A stretch of 45,875 bases of DNA, from the NCBI GenBank assembly GCA_964541605.1, contig CAZIQY010000016.1, forward strand, positions 1-45,875, in the 5' to 3' direction. Position numbers and translations under genes: made by a program. Within the stretch, counting starts at the first letter, position 1; each line of letters begins with the position of its first letter. The notes beneath the pieces are model-generated. The model did not search any database. It worked only from the letters and a program-made list of their open reading frames with translations, and was not told where the DNA came from. Positions 38,878 through 45,875 of the stretch are shown here, in pieces. Source of the stretch: CAZIQY01 sp964541605. GTDB taxonomy: Bacteria > Desulfobacterota > Syntrophia > Syntrophales > UBA2185.

Positions 38878-41619
38878 ATGGCGGAAGAAAAAGCGAACAT
38901 CCTGACGGCAGAACTCAAAGAGGATGCTGACCAGATCGCCAAGTATGATCCCGAGTTGCGGTTCCGGCATCTCGAAGGGATCACCGCCCGGCTGGTCTTC
39001 ATCATGACCATCATCCTGTCCATCTTTCATATCTACACAGCCGGTTTTGGCATTCTCCAGGAGTGGCGCCACCGGGCCTTTCACCTGGCCTTTGTGCTGC
39101 CCCTGGTCTTTTTCGTCTATGCCATGAAGAAGGAGGTGCACAAGGAGAAGAAGCACCTGATCTATGATATCTTCTATGCTCTGACGGCAGCCATGATTAA
39201 CACGACCGTCTCCCGGGAGATTTTCTCATTATCCTTCAACGGCTGCGCTGTTCTGGCAGTGACGACCTTCATCCTAGTGCTGTATTTCAAACAGCGGGAG
39301 ATGCTGCCCGATCGTCTGGCCATCTGGATTGACTTTCCCCTTTACAGCCTGATGGTCGGCGCCGTGGTCTGGGTGGGTTTTCTCGGTTACAGGCATCTTG
39401 ATGTCCGTTCCTGGTTCGAGGATCTGAATGTCTCCCTCGTATTCTGGGGGATCTTCCTCCTGGGGATTTTGCTTGCTATCCTGTTTCTTTTCTTTCTCCA
39501 ATGGGCCCGGTCGCTTATAAGCCTTATTCGCAACAGGACTGTCGATTACAAGCAGGACAACGTCCCCTATTTCGACGTTTTCTTTGCCCTCCTGTCCTGC
39601 ATAATATCCGTTTTCGTCTTTCTGGAGTTCAACAACATCGGCCTGCGGGCGGGGAGCCCCGATCAGGTGGAACTTGTCGTCGGGAGTTTCTCCTTCCTCC
39701 TCATACTGGAGGGGGCAAGGCGAAGCATCGGCGCCCCCCTTCCCATCATCGCCATGCTGGTCCTGATCAACTGTTATCTCGGACCTTACTTCCTCGGCAT
39801 TCCGGGTCTCGATATCTTCGCCCACCGGGGCTACTCCATTCCCCGGATCGTTGACTACATGTTTCTCGGCACCGAGGGGATTTACGGCATTCCCCTGGGG
39901 GTCGTGGCCACCTTCGTTTTCCATTTTGTCCTCTTCGGGATCTTCATTTCCCGGACGGGGCTCGCCCAGCTCTTTATAGACATTTCTATGGCCGTGGCCG
40001 GATGGTCCTCGGGAGGCCCCGCCAAGGTGGCCGTCATTTCGAGTGGCTTGATGGGCTCCATCAGCGGCAGCTCCGTCGCCAATGCCGTGACGGTGGGATC
40101 TTTTACCATCCCTCTCATGAAGAAGGTGGGCTATTCGCCGACCTTTGCCGCCGGCGTCGAGGCGGCGGCGAGTACGGGCGGGCAGCTCATGCCTCCCGTC
40201 ATGGGCGCGGCGGCCTTTATCATGGCCGAATTCCTGGGCGTCCCCTATGTGAAGATCGCCCTGTGCGCTGTTCTGCCGTCGTTTCTTCATTTCTTTGCCG
40301 TGGGCTGGATGGTTCACCTCGAGGCAAAGAAACAAGGCCTTCACGGTCTGCCGAGGCACATGCTTCCCAACCTCTGGGAGGTGCTCAAAGAGCGCTGGCT
40401 TCTCGTCGGTCCCCTCATTATCATTGTCTATCTCCTCATCACGGGATCGAGCCCGTTCCTGGCTGCCTTCTGGGGCATCATCTTTGCCACCGCCACGGGC
40501 CAGGTCCACAGGCGGACGACGCCGTTTCTACTTCCCCTCTTCCTCTGTGTGCCGCCGGTACTTTTCGGCATGAACCCCTTTACGGATATGGAATATATCA
40601 TCGCCTGGTTCGGTTTTTCCGCCGTGGCGCTTTATTACTTTTTCAGGACCTCTGAACTTTTATCCTGCGGAATTGCCCTCGGGACGTCGGCCCTGCTCAC
40701 GACCCTGCTCTTCATGAGACTGGAGCCTTCGCTTGCCGCCTTCTGGGCCAATATGCTCATCATCTTCGCCGGGATCTTTTTCAAGGAGAGCAAGTTGCGC
40801 TTGCCCCAGATCCTCGAAAGCCTCCAGGAGGGTACCAAGAACGCCATCGCCATCGGCGCCGCCTGCGCTTGCGTGGGGTTCATCGTCGGAGCGACGACCC
40901 TCACGGGGATCGGACTCAAGTTCGCCACGGCCGTGATCGCTATTGCCCATAGCATAGCTGTTATTCTCAACCCGATATTTATGGGGCTGGCATCCGTCAG
41001 CGACATCACGCTCTTTTTCACCCTCATCAACACGGCCCTTGCCTGCTTCGTCCTCGGGATGGGCATCCCCACGACGGCCCAGTACATCATTGCCGCCATG
41101 ATCGCCGCGCCGGCCCTCATGCAGTGGGGCATCCCCCCGCTCCTCTCCCACATGTTCGTCTTCTTCTACGCGGTACTTGCAGACGTGACACCTCCTGTGG
41201 CCCTGGCGGCCTACGCGGCGGCCGGCGTGGCCGGGAGCGACCCCTTCAGGACGGGATTCCGGGCCTTCAGCCTGTCCCTGGCAAAGACCTTCGTGCCGTT
41301 TGCCTTCGTCTATGCGCCCATCGTGCTCCTCATGCCCTGGCTGCTGAACCCCAATGAAACCTTCGACTGGCTCTGGTTCATCCAGGCCGCCTTCACCCTC
41401 TGGCTGGGGGTTGTGGCCCTGGGCGCTACCGTCGTGGGGTATATCGGGGGAGGGCGGTTGAACTATTTCGAGCGATTTCTTATGGGAATGGCGGCGATCC
41501 TGCTCATCATTCCCGGAACAACGACGGACATCATGGGCGCCGTGTTGCTCACGGGACTCTTCGTCAAGCAGGTCCTCAAGTTCCGTCTGGCGAAAAAGAG
41601 AGCTGCGATGCAGGCGTAA
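38878..41619 (+). CDS. TRAP transporter fused permease (DctQM-type)
   Basis: This 913-residue integral membrane protein joins the small (DctQ-like, about 30-280) and large (DctM-like, about 290-880) TRAP subunits. Many hydrophobic helices are visible. Conserved segments include GPAKVAVISSGLMGSISGSSVANAVTVGSF (about 380-410, in part) and EAAASTGGQLMPPVMGAAAFIMAEF. TTAQYIIAAMIAAPALMQWG and DVTPPVALAAYAAAGVAGSDP complete the DctM core. It uses an ion gradient to import organic or amino acids together with the TAXI binding protein. GC content is clearly higher than in the genes at 26000-29000. Two long open frames on the opposite strand are shadows of this GC-rich sequence. Confidence 0.95.
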   Translation: MAEEKANILTAELKEDADQIAKYDPELRFRHLEGITARLVFIMTIILSIFHIYTAGFGILQEWRHRAFHLAFVLPLVFFVYAMKKEVHKEKKHLIYDIFYALTAAMINTTVSREIFSLSFNGCAVLAVTTFILVLYFKQREMLPDRLAIWIDFPLYSLMVGAVVWVGFLGYRHLDVRSWFEDLNVSLVFWGIFLLGILLAILFLFFLQWARSLISLIRNRTVDYKQDNVPYFDVFFALLSCIISVFVFLEFNNIGLRAGSPDQVELVVGSFSFLLILEGARRSIGAPLPIIAMLVLINCYLGPYFLGIPGLDIFAHRGYSIPRIVDYMFLGTEGIYGIPLGVVATFVFHFVLFGIFISRTGLAQLFIDISMAVAGWSSGGPAKVAVISSGLMGSISGSSVANAVTVGSFTIPLMKKVGYSPTFAAGVEAAASTGGQLMPPVMGAAAFIMAEFLGVPYVKIALCAVLPSFLHFFAVGWMVHLEAKKQGLHGLPRHMLPNLWEVLKERWLLVGPLIIIVYLLITGSSPFLAAFWGIIFATATGQVHRRTTPFLLPLFLCVPPVLFGMNPFTDMEYIIAWFGFSAVALYYFFRTSELLSCGIALGTSALLTTLLFMRLEPSLAAFWANMLIIFAGIFFKESKLRLPQILESLQEGTKNAIAIGAACACVGFIVGATTLTGIGLKFATAVIAIAHSIAVILNPIFMGLASVSDITLFFTLINTALACFVLGMGIPTTAQYIIAAMIAAPALMQWGIPPLLSHMFVFFYAVLADVTPPVALAAYAAAGVAGSDPFRTGFRAFSLSLAKTFVPFAFVYAPIVLLMPWLLNPNETFDWLWFIQAAFTLWLGVVALGATVVGYIGGGRLNYFERFLMGMAAILLIIPGTTTDIMGAVLLTGLFVKQVLKFRLAKKRAAMQA

Positions 41620-41680
41620 AAATAAAACATCGCCCCGGATGCCCGGTGTGATGGCGGAAGACTGAAAAGGAGATGTTTCT

Positions 41681-42685
41681 ATGGCACAGAAAAAGATTCG
41701 CGTCATACAGTATGGCCTCGGTCCTATCGGGATTGAAACGGCAAAACTCGTCACCAGGAAGTCCGGCATGGAGATCGTGGGAGCCGTCGATATATCGAAG
41801 GATCTTGTGGGTAAGGACCTGGGAGAAATCCTCGGCCTGAATAAAACGCTGGGCGTCAAGGTAACGGACAACGGAAAGGCCCTCTTCGCTAAAGCCGGGG
41901 CGGATGTGGTTCTTCACACGACGGGCTCCCGGATCAGGAAGATCTACCCCGAACTGGAAGAGATCATCCAGGCGGGTCTGAACATCATCTCATCATCGGA
42001 AGAGTTGCTGTTTCCCCTGAAGGAAAACGTCGAACTGGCGAAGAATGTGGACAAGCTTGCGAAAGAAAATCGTGTCACGGTGCTTGGCACCGGCGTCAAC
42101 CCGGGATTTGTCATGGACGCGCTTCCCCTCTTTCTTACAGCTGTCTGCCAGGAAGTAAGAAGAATTCACGTGGAGCGGATTGTCGACGCCGGGACAAGGC
42201 GCTATCCCCTGCAGAAAAAGGTTGGGGCCGGGATGACAACGGATGTATTCTATGAGAAGATCGGCAAGAAGGAGTTGGGCCATGTGGGGCTTCTGGAATC
42301 CCTTTACCTTGTGGCTGGAAAACTCGGCATGACCCTCGATAATGTGGTCGAGAGCATCGATCCCGTTGTTGCCGAAAAGGCCGTCAAGACGCCATTCTTC
42401 TCGCTGAAACCGGGGGAGGTGGCCGGAATAAAACACAGCGTCAAAGGGATCAGGAACGAAGAAGCAATCATTACGCTGGATTTGCGGATGTACATCGGCG
42501 CCGACGATCCGCATGACTCGGTCCACATCATGGGAGCGCCGGAGATCAAACTCAGGATCGAAGGCGGTGTGGCGGGAGATCAGGCTACGGCGGCGATTCT
42601 CGTGAATTCGGTCGCCGTTGTTATCGACGCCCGGCCGGGCCTGGCGACGGTCAAGGATCTGCCGGCGGCTCATTTCTGCCGCTGA
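41681..42685 (+). CDS. 2,4-diaminopentanoate dehydrogenase-like NAD(P)-dependent oxidoreductase
   Basis: This 334-residue oxidoreductase has an N-terminal Rossmann domain (VIQYGLGPIGIETAKLV, 8-24) and a dihydrodipicolinate-reductase-like C-terminal domain. It resembles Ord, which converts 2,4-diaminopentanoate to 2-amino-4-oxopentanoate in ornithine fermentation. Family-like features are HTTGSRIRKIYPELEEII, GTGVNPGFVMDALPLF and VGAGMTTDVFYEKI. The ornithine racemase, ornithine aminomutase (OraS/OraE) and Ort thiolase genes are not in the window, so the substrate may be a different amino acid. AAAAGGAG precedes the ATG. It lies 61 bases after the TRAP permease and 76 bases before a ferredoxin-type subunit, a context pointing to amino-acid catabolism. 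Confidence 0.75.
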   Translation: MAQKKIRVIQYGLGPIGIETAKLVTRKSGMEIVGAVDISKDLVGKDLGEILGLNKTLGVKVTDNGKALFAKAGADVVLHTTGSRIRKIYPELEEIIQAGLNIISSSEELLFPLKENVELAKNVDKLAKENRVTVLGTGVNPGFVMDALPLFLTAVCQEVRRIHVERIVDAGTRRYPLQKKVGAGMTTDVFYEKIGKKELGHVGLLESLYLVAGKLGMTLDNVVESIDPVVAEKAVKTPFFSLKPGEVAGIKHSVKGIRNEEAIITLDLRMYIGADDPHDSVHIMGAPEIKLRIEGGVAGDQATAAILVNSVAVVIDARPGLATVKDLPAAHFCR

Positions 42686-42761
42686 GAAGATTGTGCAGAG
42701 CATCACAGAACCGTAGAAATTCCAGGACTGTGTCGGGGCGGAGGCGTCCCGGGGATGGGCA

Positions 42762-42983
42762 ATGGAGGAAGGACATTTAAAACTCAGAGAACTCCTGATC
42801 AATCGTCAATGGTGCAAGGGATGCGGCGTGTGCGTGGCTTTCTGTCCGAAGCGCGTTCTGGAGCTCGATGATAAGGGGAAAGCCGTTGCCGTGCGGTTCG
42901 AGGAGTGCCTCGGTTGCAGGCTCTGTGAGTTTAGATGTCCGGATCTGGCCATTGAAATGCCAGTGCTCATTCAACATGATTAG
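42762..42983 (+). CDS. 2-oxoacid:ferredoxin oxidoreductase delta subunit (2x[4Fe-4S] ferredoxin)
   Basis: This 73-residue ferredoxin-like protein has two intact clusters: CKGCGVCVAFC (C18, C21, C24, C28) and CLGCRLCEFRC (C49, C52, C55, C59). It precedes the alpha, beta and gamma subunits, the gene order of KorDABC-type enzymes. ATG at 42762 has GGGGATGGGC upstream rather than a classical site. Part of its end is repeated exactly 74 bases downstream. Confidence 0.88.
   Translation: MEEGHLKLRELLINRQWCKGCGVCVAFCPKRVLELDDKGKAVAVRFEECLGCRLCEFRCPDLAIEMPVLIQHD
42936..42954 (+). repeat. 19-bp exact direct repeat, copy 1 (inside the ferredoxin gene)
   Basis: The sequence TGTCCGGATCTGGCCATTG occurs here within the codons for C-P-D-L-A-I and again at 43010-43028 in non-coding DNA. 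The copies are 74 bases apart start to start. Confidence 0.9.
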
Positions 42984-43009
42984 CGCCATTTCTTTTATGT
43001 GAGTTCCAT

Positions 43010-43028
43010 TGTCCGGATCTGGCCATTG
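43010..43028 (+). repeat. 19-bp exact direct repeat, copy 2 (intergenic)
   Basis: This second copy of TGTCCGGATCTGGCCATTG ends 27 bases before the start of the alpha-subunit gene. The gap that holds it (42984-43055) is otherwise featureless. Confidence 0.9.
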
Positions 43029-43055
43029 GCATCACAACTGAACAGGTAAGATTGC

Positions 43056-44204
43056 ATGAAAGGTATCGTGAAGTTTGTACAGGGGAACGAGGCCTGTGTC
43101 GAAGGCGCCTTGTATGCCGGGCTTGATTTTTTCGCAGGTTATCCCATCACGCCTTCCACGGAAATTGCCGAACATCTCTCTTTGCGCCTTCCAAAGGGAG
43201 GGGGCAAATTTATCCAGATGGAAGATGAAATCGCCTCTATATGCGCCATTATAGGCGCGTCGCTTACGGGGCGAAAGGTGATGACGGCGACCAGCGGGCC
43301 CGGATTCTCTCTGATGCAGGAAGCTCTCGGATATGCCGTGATGGCCGAGATTCCCTGTGTCATCGTTAACGTGCAACGGGGGGGGCCGTCGACGGGCATC
43401 CCGACGCATGTCAGCCAGGGCGATGTGAATCAGGCCCGCTGGGGGACGCACGGCGATCACGCCATTGTCACCCTGACCGCTTCAAACCACCAGGACGTTT
43501 TTGCCATGACCGTGGAGGCTTTCAATATTTCCGAGACCTACAGGACGCCGGTGGTGCTGTTGTTCGATGAGGTGGTGGGCCACATGCGCGAGCGTCTGGT
43601 TCTTCCGGAACCGGGAGAGGTTCCTATCGTGGAGCGTCTGAAAACATCGGTAAAGCAAGGCGTGGACTATCACCCCTATTTGCCGCGCGAGGACGGACGG
43701 CTGCCCATGTCCGATTTCGGCGGCGTTCATCGCTATAACGTAACGGGTCTGTATCATGACATGTGGGGTTTCCCTTCCGATGATCCGGGTGTTGTACACG
43801 GGCTCATCCGGCATTTGATGGACAAAATCGAGAACAGAACCGGCCAGCTTGCCAGGTTCAGGGAATTTTACACCGAAGATGCCGACTGCCTGCTCATTTC
43901 TTACGGTTCCGCCTCGCGCTCCGCCCGGCATATAGTGGAAAGGCGCCGCAGACGCGGCGAGAAATTCGGACTGCTGGAAATGCTGACTCTTTGGCCTTTT
44001 CCCTACGATCTGGTCCGGCAGAAGGCTGCCGGCGCAAGATACATTGTGGTCGTGGAGATGAATACAGGACAAATCTGTCAATCCGTCCGGCTGGCGGTCG
44101 ACCGGCCGGAGCGGGTCTTTCTGGCCAACAGGATCGATGGCGTGTTGATCAGCCCGACGGATATTCAAAGGATGCTGCACGTGATCCACGGAAGGGGGGT
44201 TTAA
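43056..44204 (+). CDS. 2-oxoacid:ferredoxin oxidoreductase alpha subunit (Kor/Vor type)
   Basis: This 382-residue alpha chain belongs to a 2-oxoacid:acceptor oxidoreductase. The signature GYPITPSTEIAEHLS is at about 29-43, followed by EDEIASICAIIGASLTGRKVMTATSGPG (in segments) and the NVQRGGPSTGIPT loop (about 108-120). This loop is typical of 2-oxoglutarate or branched-chain types rather than the pyruvate type. The C-terminal ~110 residues are the transketolase-C-like domain. It differs clearly from the PorA at 11179, so the organism carries two such systems in one window. The beta-subunit gene starts three bases after its stop. The substrate (2-oxoglutarate, branched-chain oxoacid or other) cannot be fixed from sequence. 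Confidence 0.88.
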   Translation: MKGIVKFVQGNEACVEGALYAGLDFFAGYPITPSTEIAEHLSLRLPKGGGKFIQMEDEIASICAIIGASLTGRKVMTATSGPGFSLMQEALGYAVMAEIPCVIVNVQRGGPSTGIPTHVSQGDVNQARWGTHGDHAIVTLTASNHQDVFAMTVEAFNISETYRTPVVLLFDEVVGHMRERLVLPEPGEVPIVERLKTSVKQGVDYHPYLPREDGRLPMSDFGGVHRYNVTGLYHDMWGFPSDDPGVVHGLIRHLMDKIENRTGQLARFREFYTEDADCLLISYGSASRSARHIVERRRRRGEKFGLLEMLTLWPFPYDLVRQKAAGARYIVVVEMNTGQICQSVRLAVDRPERVFLANRIDGVLISPTDIQRMLHVIHGRGV

Positions 44205-44207
44205 CCA

Positions 44208-45011
44208 ATGGCGATGAAAGACTACATCCGTGAACGGTTTTTCCCTCACCTCTGGTGTGCCGGTTGCGGGCATGGTATCGTTTTAAACGGTTTGATACGG
44301 GCGATCGAGAAGCTGAGGATCAGCAAAAGTGATATCGTCATGGTGTCGGGAATCGGCTGTTCCGCTCGCATTACCGGTTATCTTGATTTTCATACCATGC
44401 ATACCCTCCACGGCCGCGCCCTGGCTTTCGCCACAGGGATTAAACTGAGCAGACCGGAATTGCGTGTGATAGTACCCATGGGCGACGGCGATGCCCTTGC
44501 CATTGGAGGCAATCATTTCATCCACGCCGCCCGTCGTAATATCGATATTACGGCCATCGTGATGAACAACCGGATCTATGGGATGACCGGCGGCCAGTAC
44601 TCCCCCTTATCCGGTTACGGAACTATGGCGAGCACCGCCCCTTACTCAAATATCGATCAGAGTTTCGATATGGTCGGGCTGGCCGCTGCCGCGGGTGCGA
44701 CCTTTGTGGCGCGGAGCACCACCTATCATGTTTATGAGATGACCGAAATGATCCAGGAGGCTATTCTCCATAAAGGATTCTCTGTGGTGGAGATCATATC
44801 CCCCTGCCCCACCTATTTTGGGCGCAGCAACCGGCAGGGCGATGCTGTCGACATGCTCAAGCATATGAACAAGACAACCATTCCTATCGGTTCAACAGCC
44901 AAAGAAGAGAATCCGGATCTGATCGAGCGCGGGATTTTTATTCGCAAGGAACTGCCCGAATATTGTTCAGCATATGACGCCGTTATTCATCGTGCAATGG
45001 AGGGGAAATAA
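44208..45011 (+). CDS. 2-oxoacid:ferredoxin oxidoreductase beta subunit (TPP-binding, Kor/Vor type)
   Basis: This 267-residue beta chain binds thiamine diphosphate and a [4Fe-4S] cluster. Cluster ligands C17 and C20 (WCAGCGHG), C51 (GIGCSARI) and a later cysteine in SPCPTYFGR are present. The TPP/Mg signature runs from MGDGDALAIGGNHFIH (91-106) to IVMNNRIYGMTGGQ (117-130), the usual form in 2-oxoglutarate-type enzymes. It overlaps the gamma-subunit gene by one base (TAATG), so translation is coupled. GGGGGGTT-type purines precede the ATG. Confidence 0.9.
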   Translation: MAMKDYIRERFFPHLWCAGCGHGIVLNGLIRAIEKLRISKSDIVMVSGIGCSARITGYLDFHTMHTLHGRALAFATGIKLSRPELRVIVPMGDGDALAIGGNHFIHAARRNIDITAIVMNNRIYGMTGGQYSPLSGYGTMASTAPYSNIDQSFDMVGLAAAAGATFVARSTTYHVYEMTEMIQEAILHKGFSVVEIISPCPTYFGRSNRQGDAVDMLKHMNKTTIPIGSTAKEENPDLIERGIFIRKELPEYCSAYDAVIHRAMEGK

Positions 45012-45556
45012 TGGTGGAGCGGACGAGATTTGTATTTTCCGGAGCAGGCGGGCAGGGAGTGATTACGGCTGCCATTATTCTGGCGGAAGCGGCTGTGCTC
45101 TATGAGAACCTGAATGCGGTTCAAACCCAGGATTACGGCGCCGCGGCAAGGGGTGGGACGACCCGTTCAGAAGTCATCATTTCCGACTCGGAGATATTCT
45201 TTCCGAAAGTTAACCAGCCGAACGTGCTGGTATGCCTCACCCAGGAAGCATACAACAAATTCTCCCGCATCCTTCGCCCCGGAGGGCTCCTGATTACGGA
45301 TACGCGCTATGTTCAGACCGAGCGGACGGTCGATGCCGTCCAAAAAGCCCTCCCCATGTATCAGGCAGTCATGGACAGGATAGGCAAACCGATCGTTTTC
45401 AATATCTGCATGCTTGGTGCGGTAACGGCGCTGACCGGAGTTGTCCGTCCCGAGTCGATTATGGAAGTGCTCAAGGTACGGATTTCTGATAATGTTCTGG
45501 TAATGAACCGGCAGGCCCTCGACATCGGGCTGGAACTGGGAATTGCAGCAGTGTAA
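45011..45556 (+). CDS. 2-oxoacid:ferredoxin oxidoreductase gamma subunit (Kor/Vor type)
   Basis: This 181-residue gamma subunit has the N-terminal signature FSGAGGQGVITAAIILAEAA (about 9-28) and the conserved QTQDYGAAARGGTTRSEVIISD (in segments, about 38-59). It completes a delta-alpha-beta-gamma oxidoreductase whose genes are nearly contiguous. Expected function: CoA-dependent oxidation of a 2-oxoacid coupled to ferredoxin reduction in the cytoplasm. Forty-three bases downstream an amino-acid ABC ATPase gene begins but is truncated. Confidence 0.9.
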   Translation: MVERTRFVFSGAGGQGVITAAIILAEAAVLYENLNAVQTQDYGAAARGGTTRSEVIISDSEIFFPKVNQPNVLVCLTQEAYNKFSRILRPGGLLITDTRYVQTERTVDAVQKALPMYQAVMDRIGKPIVFNICMLGAVTALTGVVRPESIMEVLKVRISDNVLVMNRQALDIGLELGIAAV

Positions 45557-45599
45557 TCGTTTGCATAAGCCTGTTGAAGGCTGTTTGGAAAATAACGTC

Positions 45600-45866
45600 A
45601 TGATCAGGTTTCAGGAAGTCCACAAGTGGTTTAAAAAATTACATGTCCTGAATGATGTCAATCTCCATGTCAAGCAGGGTGAAGTCGTGGTGATCTGCGG
45701 CCCGTCCGGTTCGGGAAAATCCACCCTGATACGGACCGTCAACAAACTTGAACCCATCGATAAGGGAAAACTGATTGTTAACGGCATGGAGTTGTCCGAT
45801 CCCAAATTGAATCTTAATAACCGAAGTTTGACACCCCATTTTCCAATTACCTTTAATAATCAGTGA
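45600..45866 (+). pseudogene. truncated GlnQ-type amino-acid ABC transporter ATPase
   Basis: The first ~73 codons match GlnQ-type ATPases: MIRFQEVHKWFKKLHVLNDV, then the Walker A GPSGSGKST and the TVNKLEPIDKGKLIVNGMEL strand. After DPKLNLNN the expected GMVFQ (Q-loop) is replaced by unrelated residues SLTPHFPITFNNQ and a stop at 45864-45866. The signature motif, Walker B and H-loop are missing, so the product cannot hydrolyse ATP. The break near 45822 may mark an insertion whose body lies beyond the window. ATG at 45600 aligns with the family start. A shorter decayed relative lies at 37133-37215. Confidence 0.8.
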
Positions 45867-45875
45867 TATGCAATT
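45822..45875. mobile_element. possible end of an inserted element (continues past the window)
   Basis: From about 45822 the ABC-ATPase reading ends and AT-rich sequence beginning near GTTTGACACCCCATTTTCC starts. Disruption of a conserved gene at this point is what an insertion-sequence end would look like. No transposase or second inverted repeat is visible, so this is inference only. Confidence 0.3.

Noticed and set aside
39274..41871. Two open frames of about 400 codons on the minus strand opposite the TRAP permease
   Set aside because: They lie wholly opposite a well-supported membrane protein in GC-rich DNA, are strongly polar with low complexity, lack ribosome-binding sites and match no family. 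They are shadows of the permease codons.

Overview
The window reads as a chromosomal segment of an anaerobic Gram-negative bacterium, most likely a deltaproteobacterium of the Syntrophia/Syntrophobacterales type (Desulfobacterota). This is inferred from gene content: two multisubunit 2-oxoacid:ferredoxin oxidoreductases, NuoE/NuoF-like flavoprotein subunits beside one of them, a split glycine decarboxylase (gcvPA/gcvPB), a TAXI-type TRAP transporter, an OmpA protein and sigma-54 signalling, with no aerobic respiratory genes. No taxonomic search was possible.

Layout. (1) 1-5632: an AT-rich edge with a HEPN-domain protein, then a single-chain Type ISP-like restriction-modification protein without a helicase, then a beta-CASP metallo-beta-lactamase-fold nuclease. 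(2) 5653-10161: housekeeping block with a TonB-like protein (minus strand), tadA, tRNA-Ser(CGA), tRNA-Ser(GGA), the 4.5S SRP RNA, dnaX, a YbaB/EbfC protein and recR. (3) 10303-16466: porGDAB (pyruvate-type ferredoxin oxidoreductase) followed by NuoE-, NuoF- and HoxU-like subunits, probably one electron-transfer module between 2-oxoacid oxidation, ferredoxin and NAD(H). (4) 16577-23836: a terminator, two near-consensus sigma-70 promoters, a DUF6125-like protein, a D-Ala-D-Ala carboxypeptidase overlapping an HD-domain protein, a GAF protein, GAPDH, and a sigma-54 response regulator whose 3' end overlaps a convergent histidine kinase. (5) 23991-26735, minus strand: a secreted small protein, a diacylglycerol-kinase-family lipid kinase and a YtpB/DUF2600-type terpene synthase homologue. 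(6) 26872-29640: an HI0933-type flavoprotein and an OmpA protein, with several hairpins. (7) 29777-36855, minus strand: a glycine cleavage operon in transcription order gcvT-gcvH-gcvPA-gcvPB-(two-helix membrane protein)-lipA-lpdA. (8) 37133-45866: a decayed ABC-ATPase fragment, a TAXI-TRAP transporter (binding protein, DUF1850, fused permease), a diaminopentanoate-dehydrogenase-like enzyme, a second 2-oxoacid:ferredoxin oxidoreductase (ferredoxin, alpha, beta, gamma) and a truncated ABC ATPase at the window edge.

Functionally the window suggests a fermentative or syntrophic lifestyle in which 2-oxo acids and amino acids are imported and oxidised. Their electrons go to ferredoxin and NADH, and C1 units are handled through the glycine cleavage system.

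The least expected items are small and structural. A decayed 3' fragment of an lpd-like gene makes an imperfect ~40-bp direct repeat flanking ompA. The TAXI/oxidoreductase module is bracketed by two damaged copies of the 5' end of a GlnQ-type ABC ATPase gene. The NuoF-like subunit has lost every cysteine ligand of its N-terminal [2Fe-2S] domain. An uncharacterised two-helix membrane protein sits inside the gcv/lipA operon. I did not find a clearly new multi-gene system. The best candidates are the Por-Nuo module and the HEPN/helicase-less Type ISP pair.
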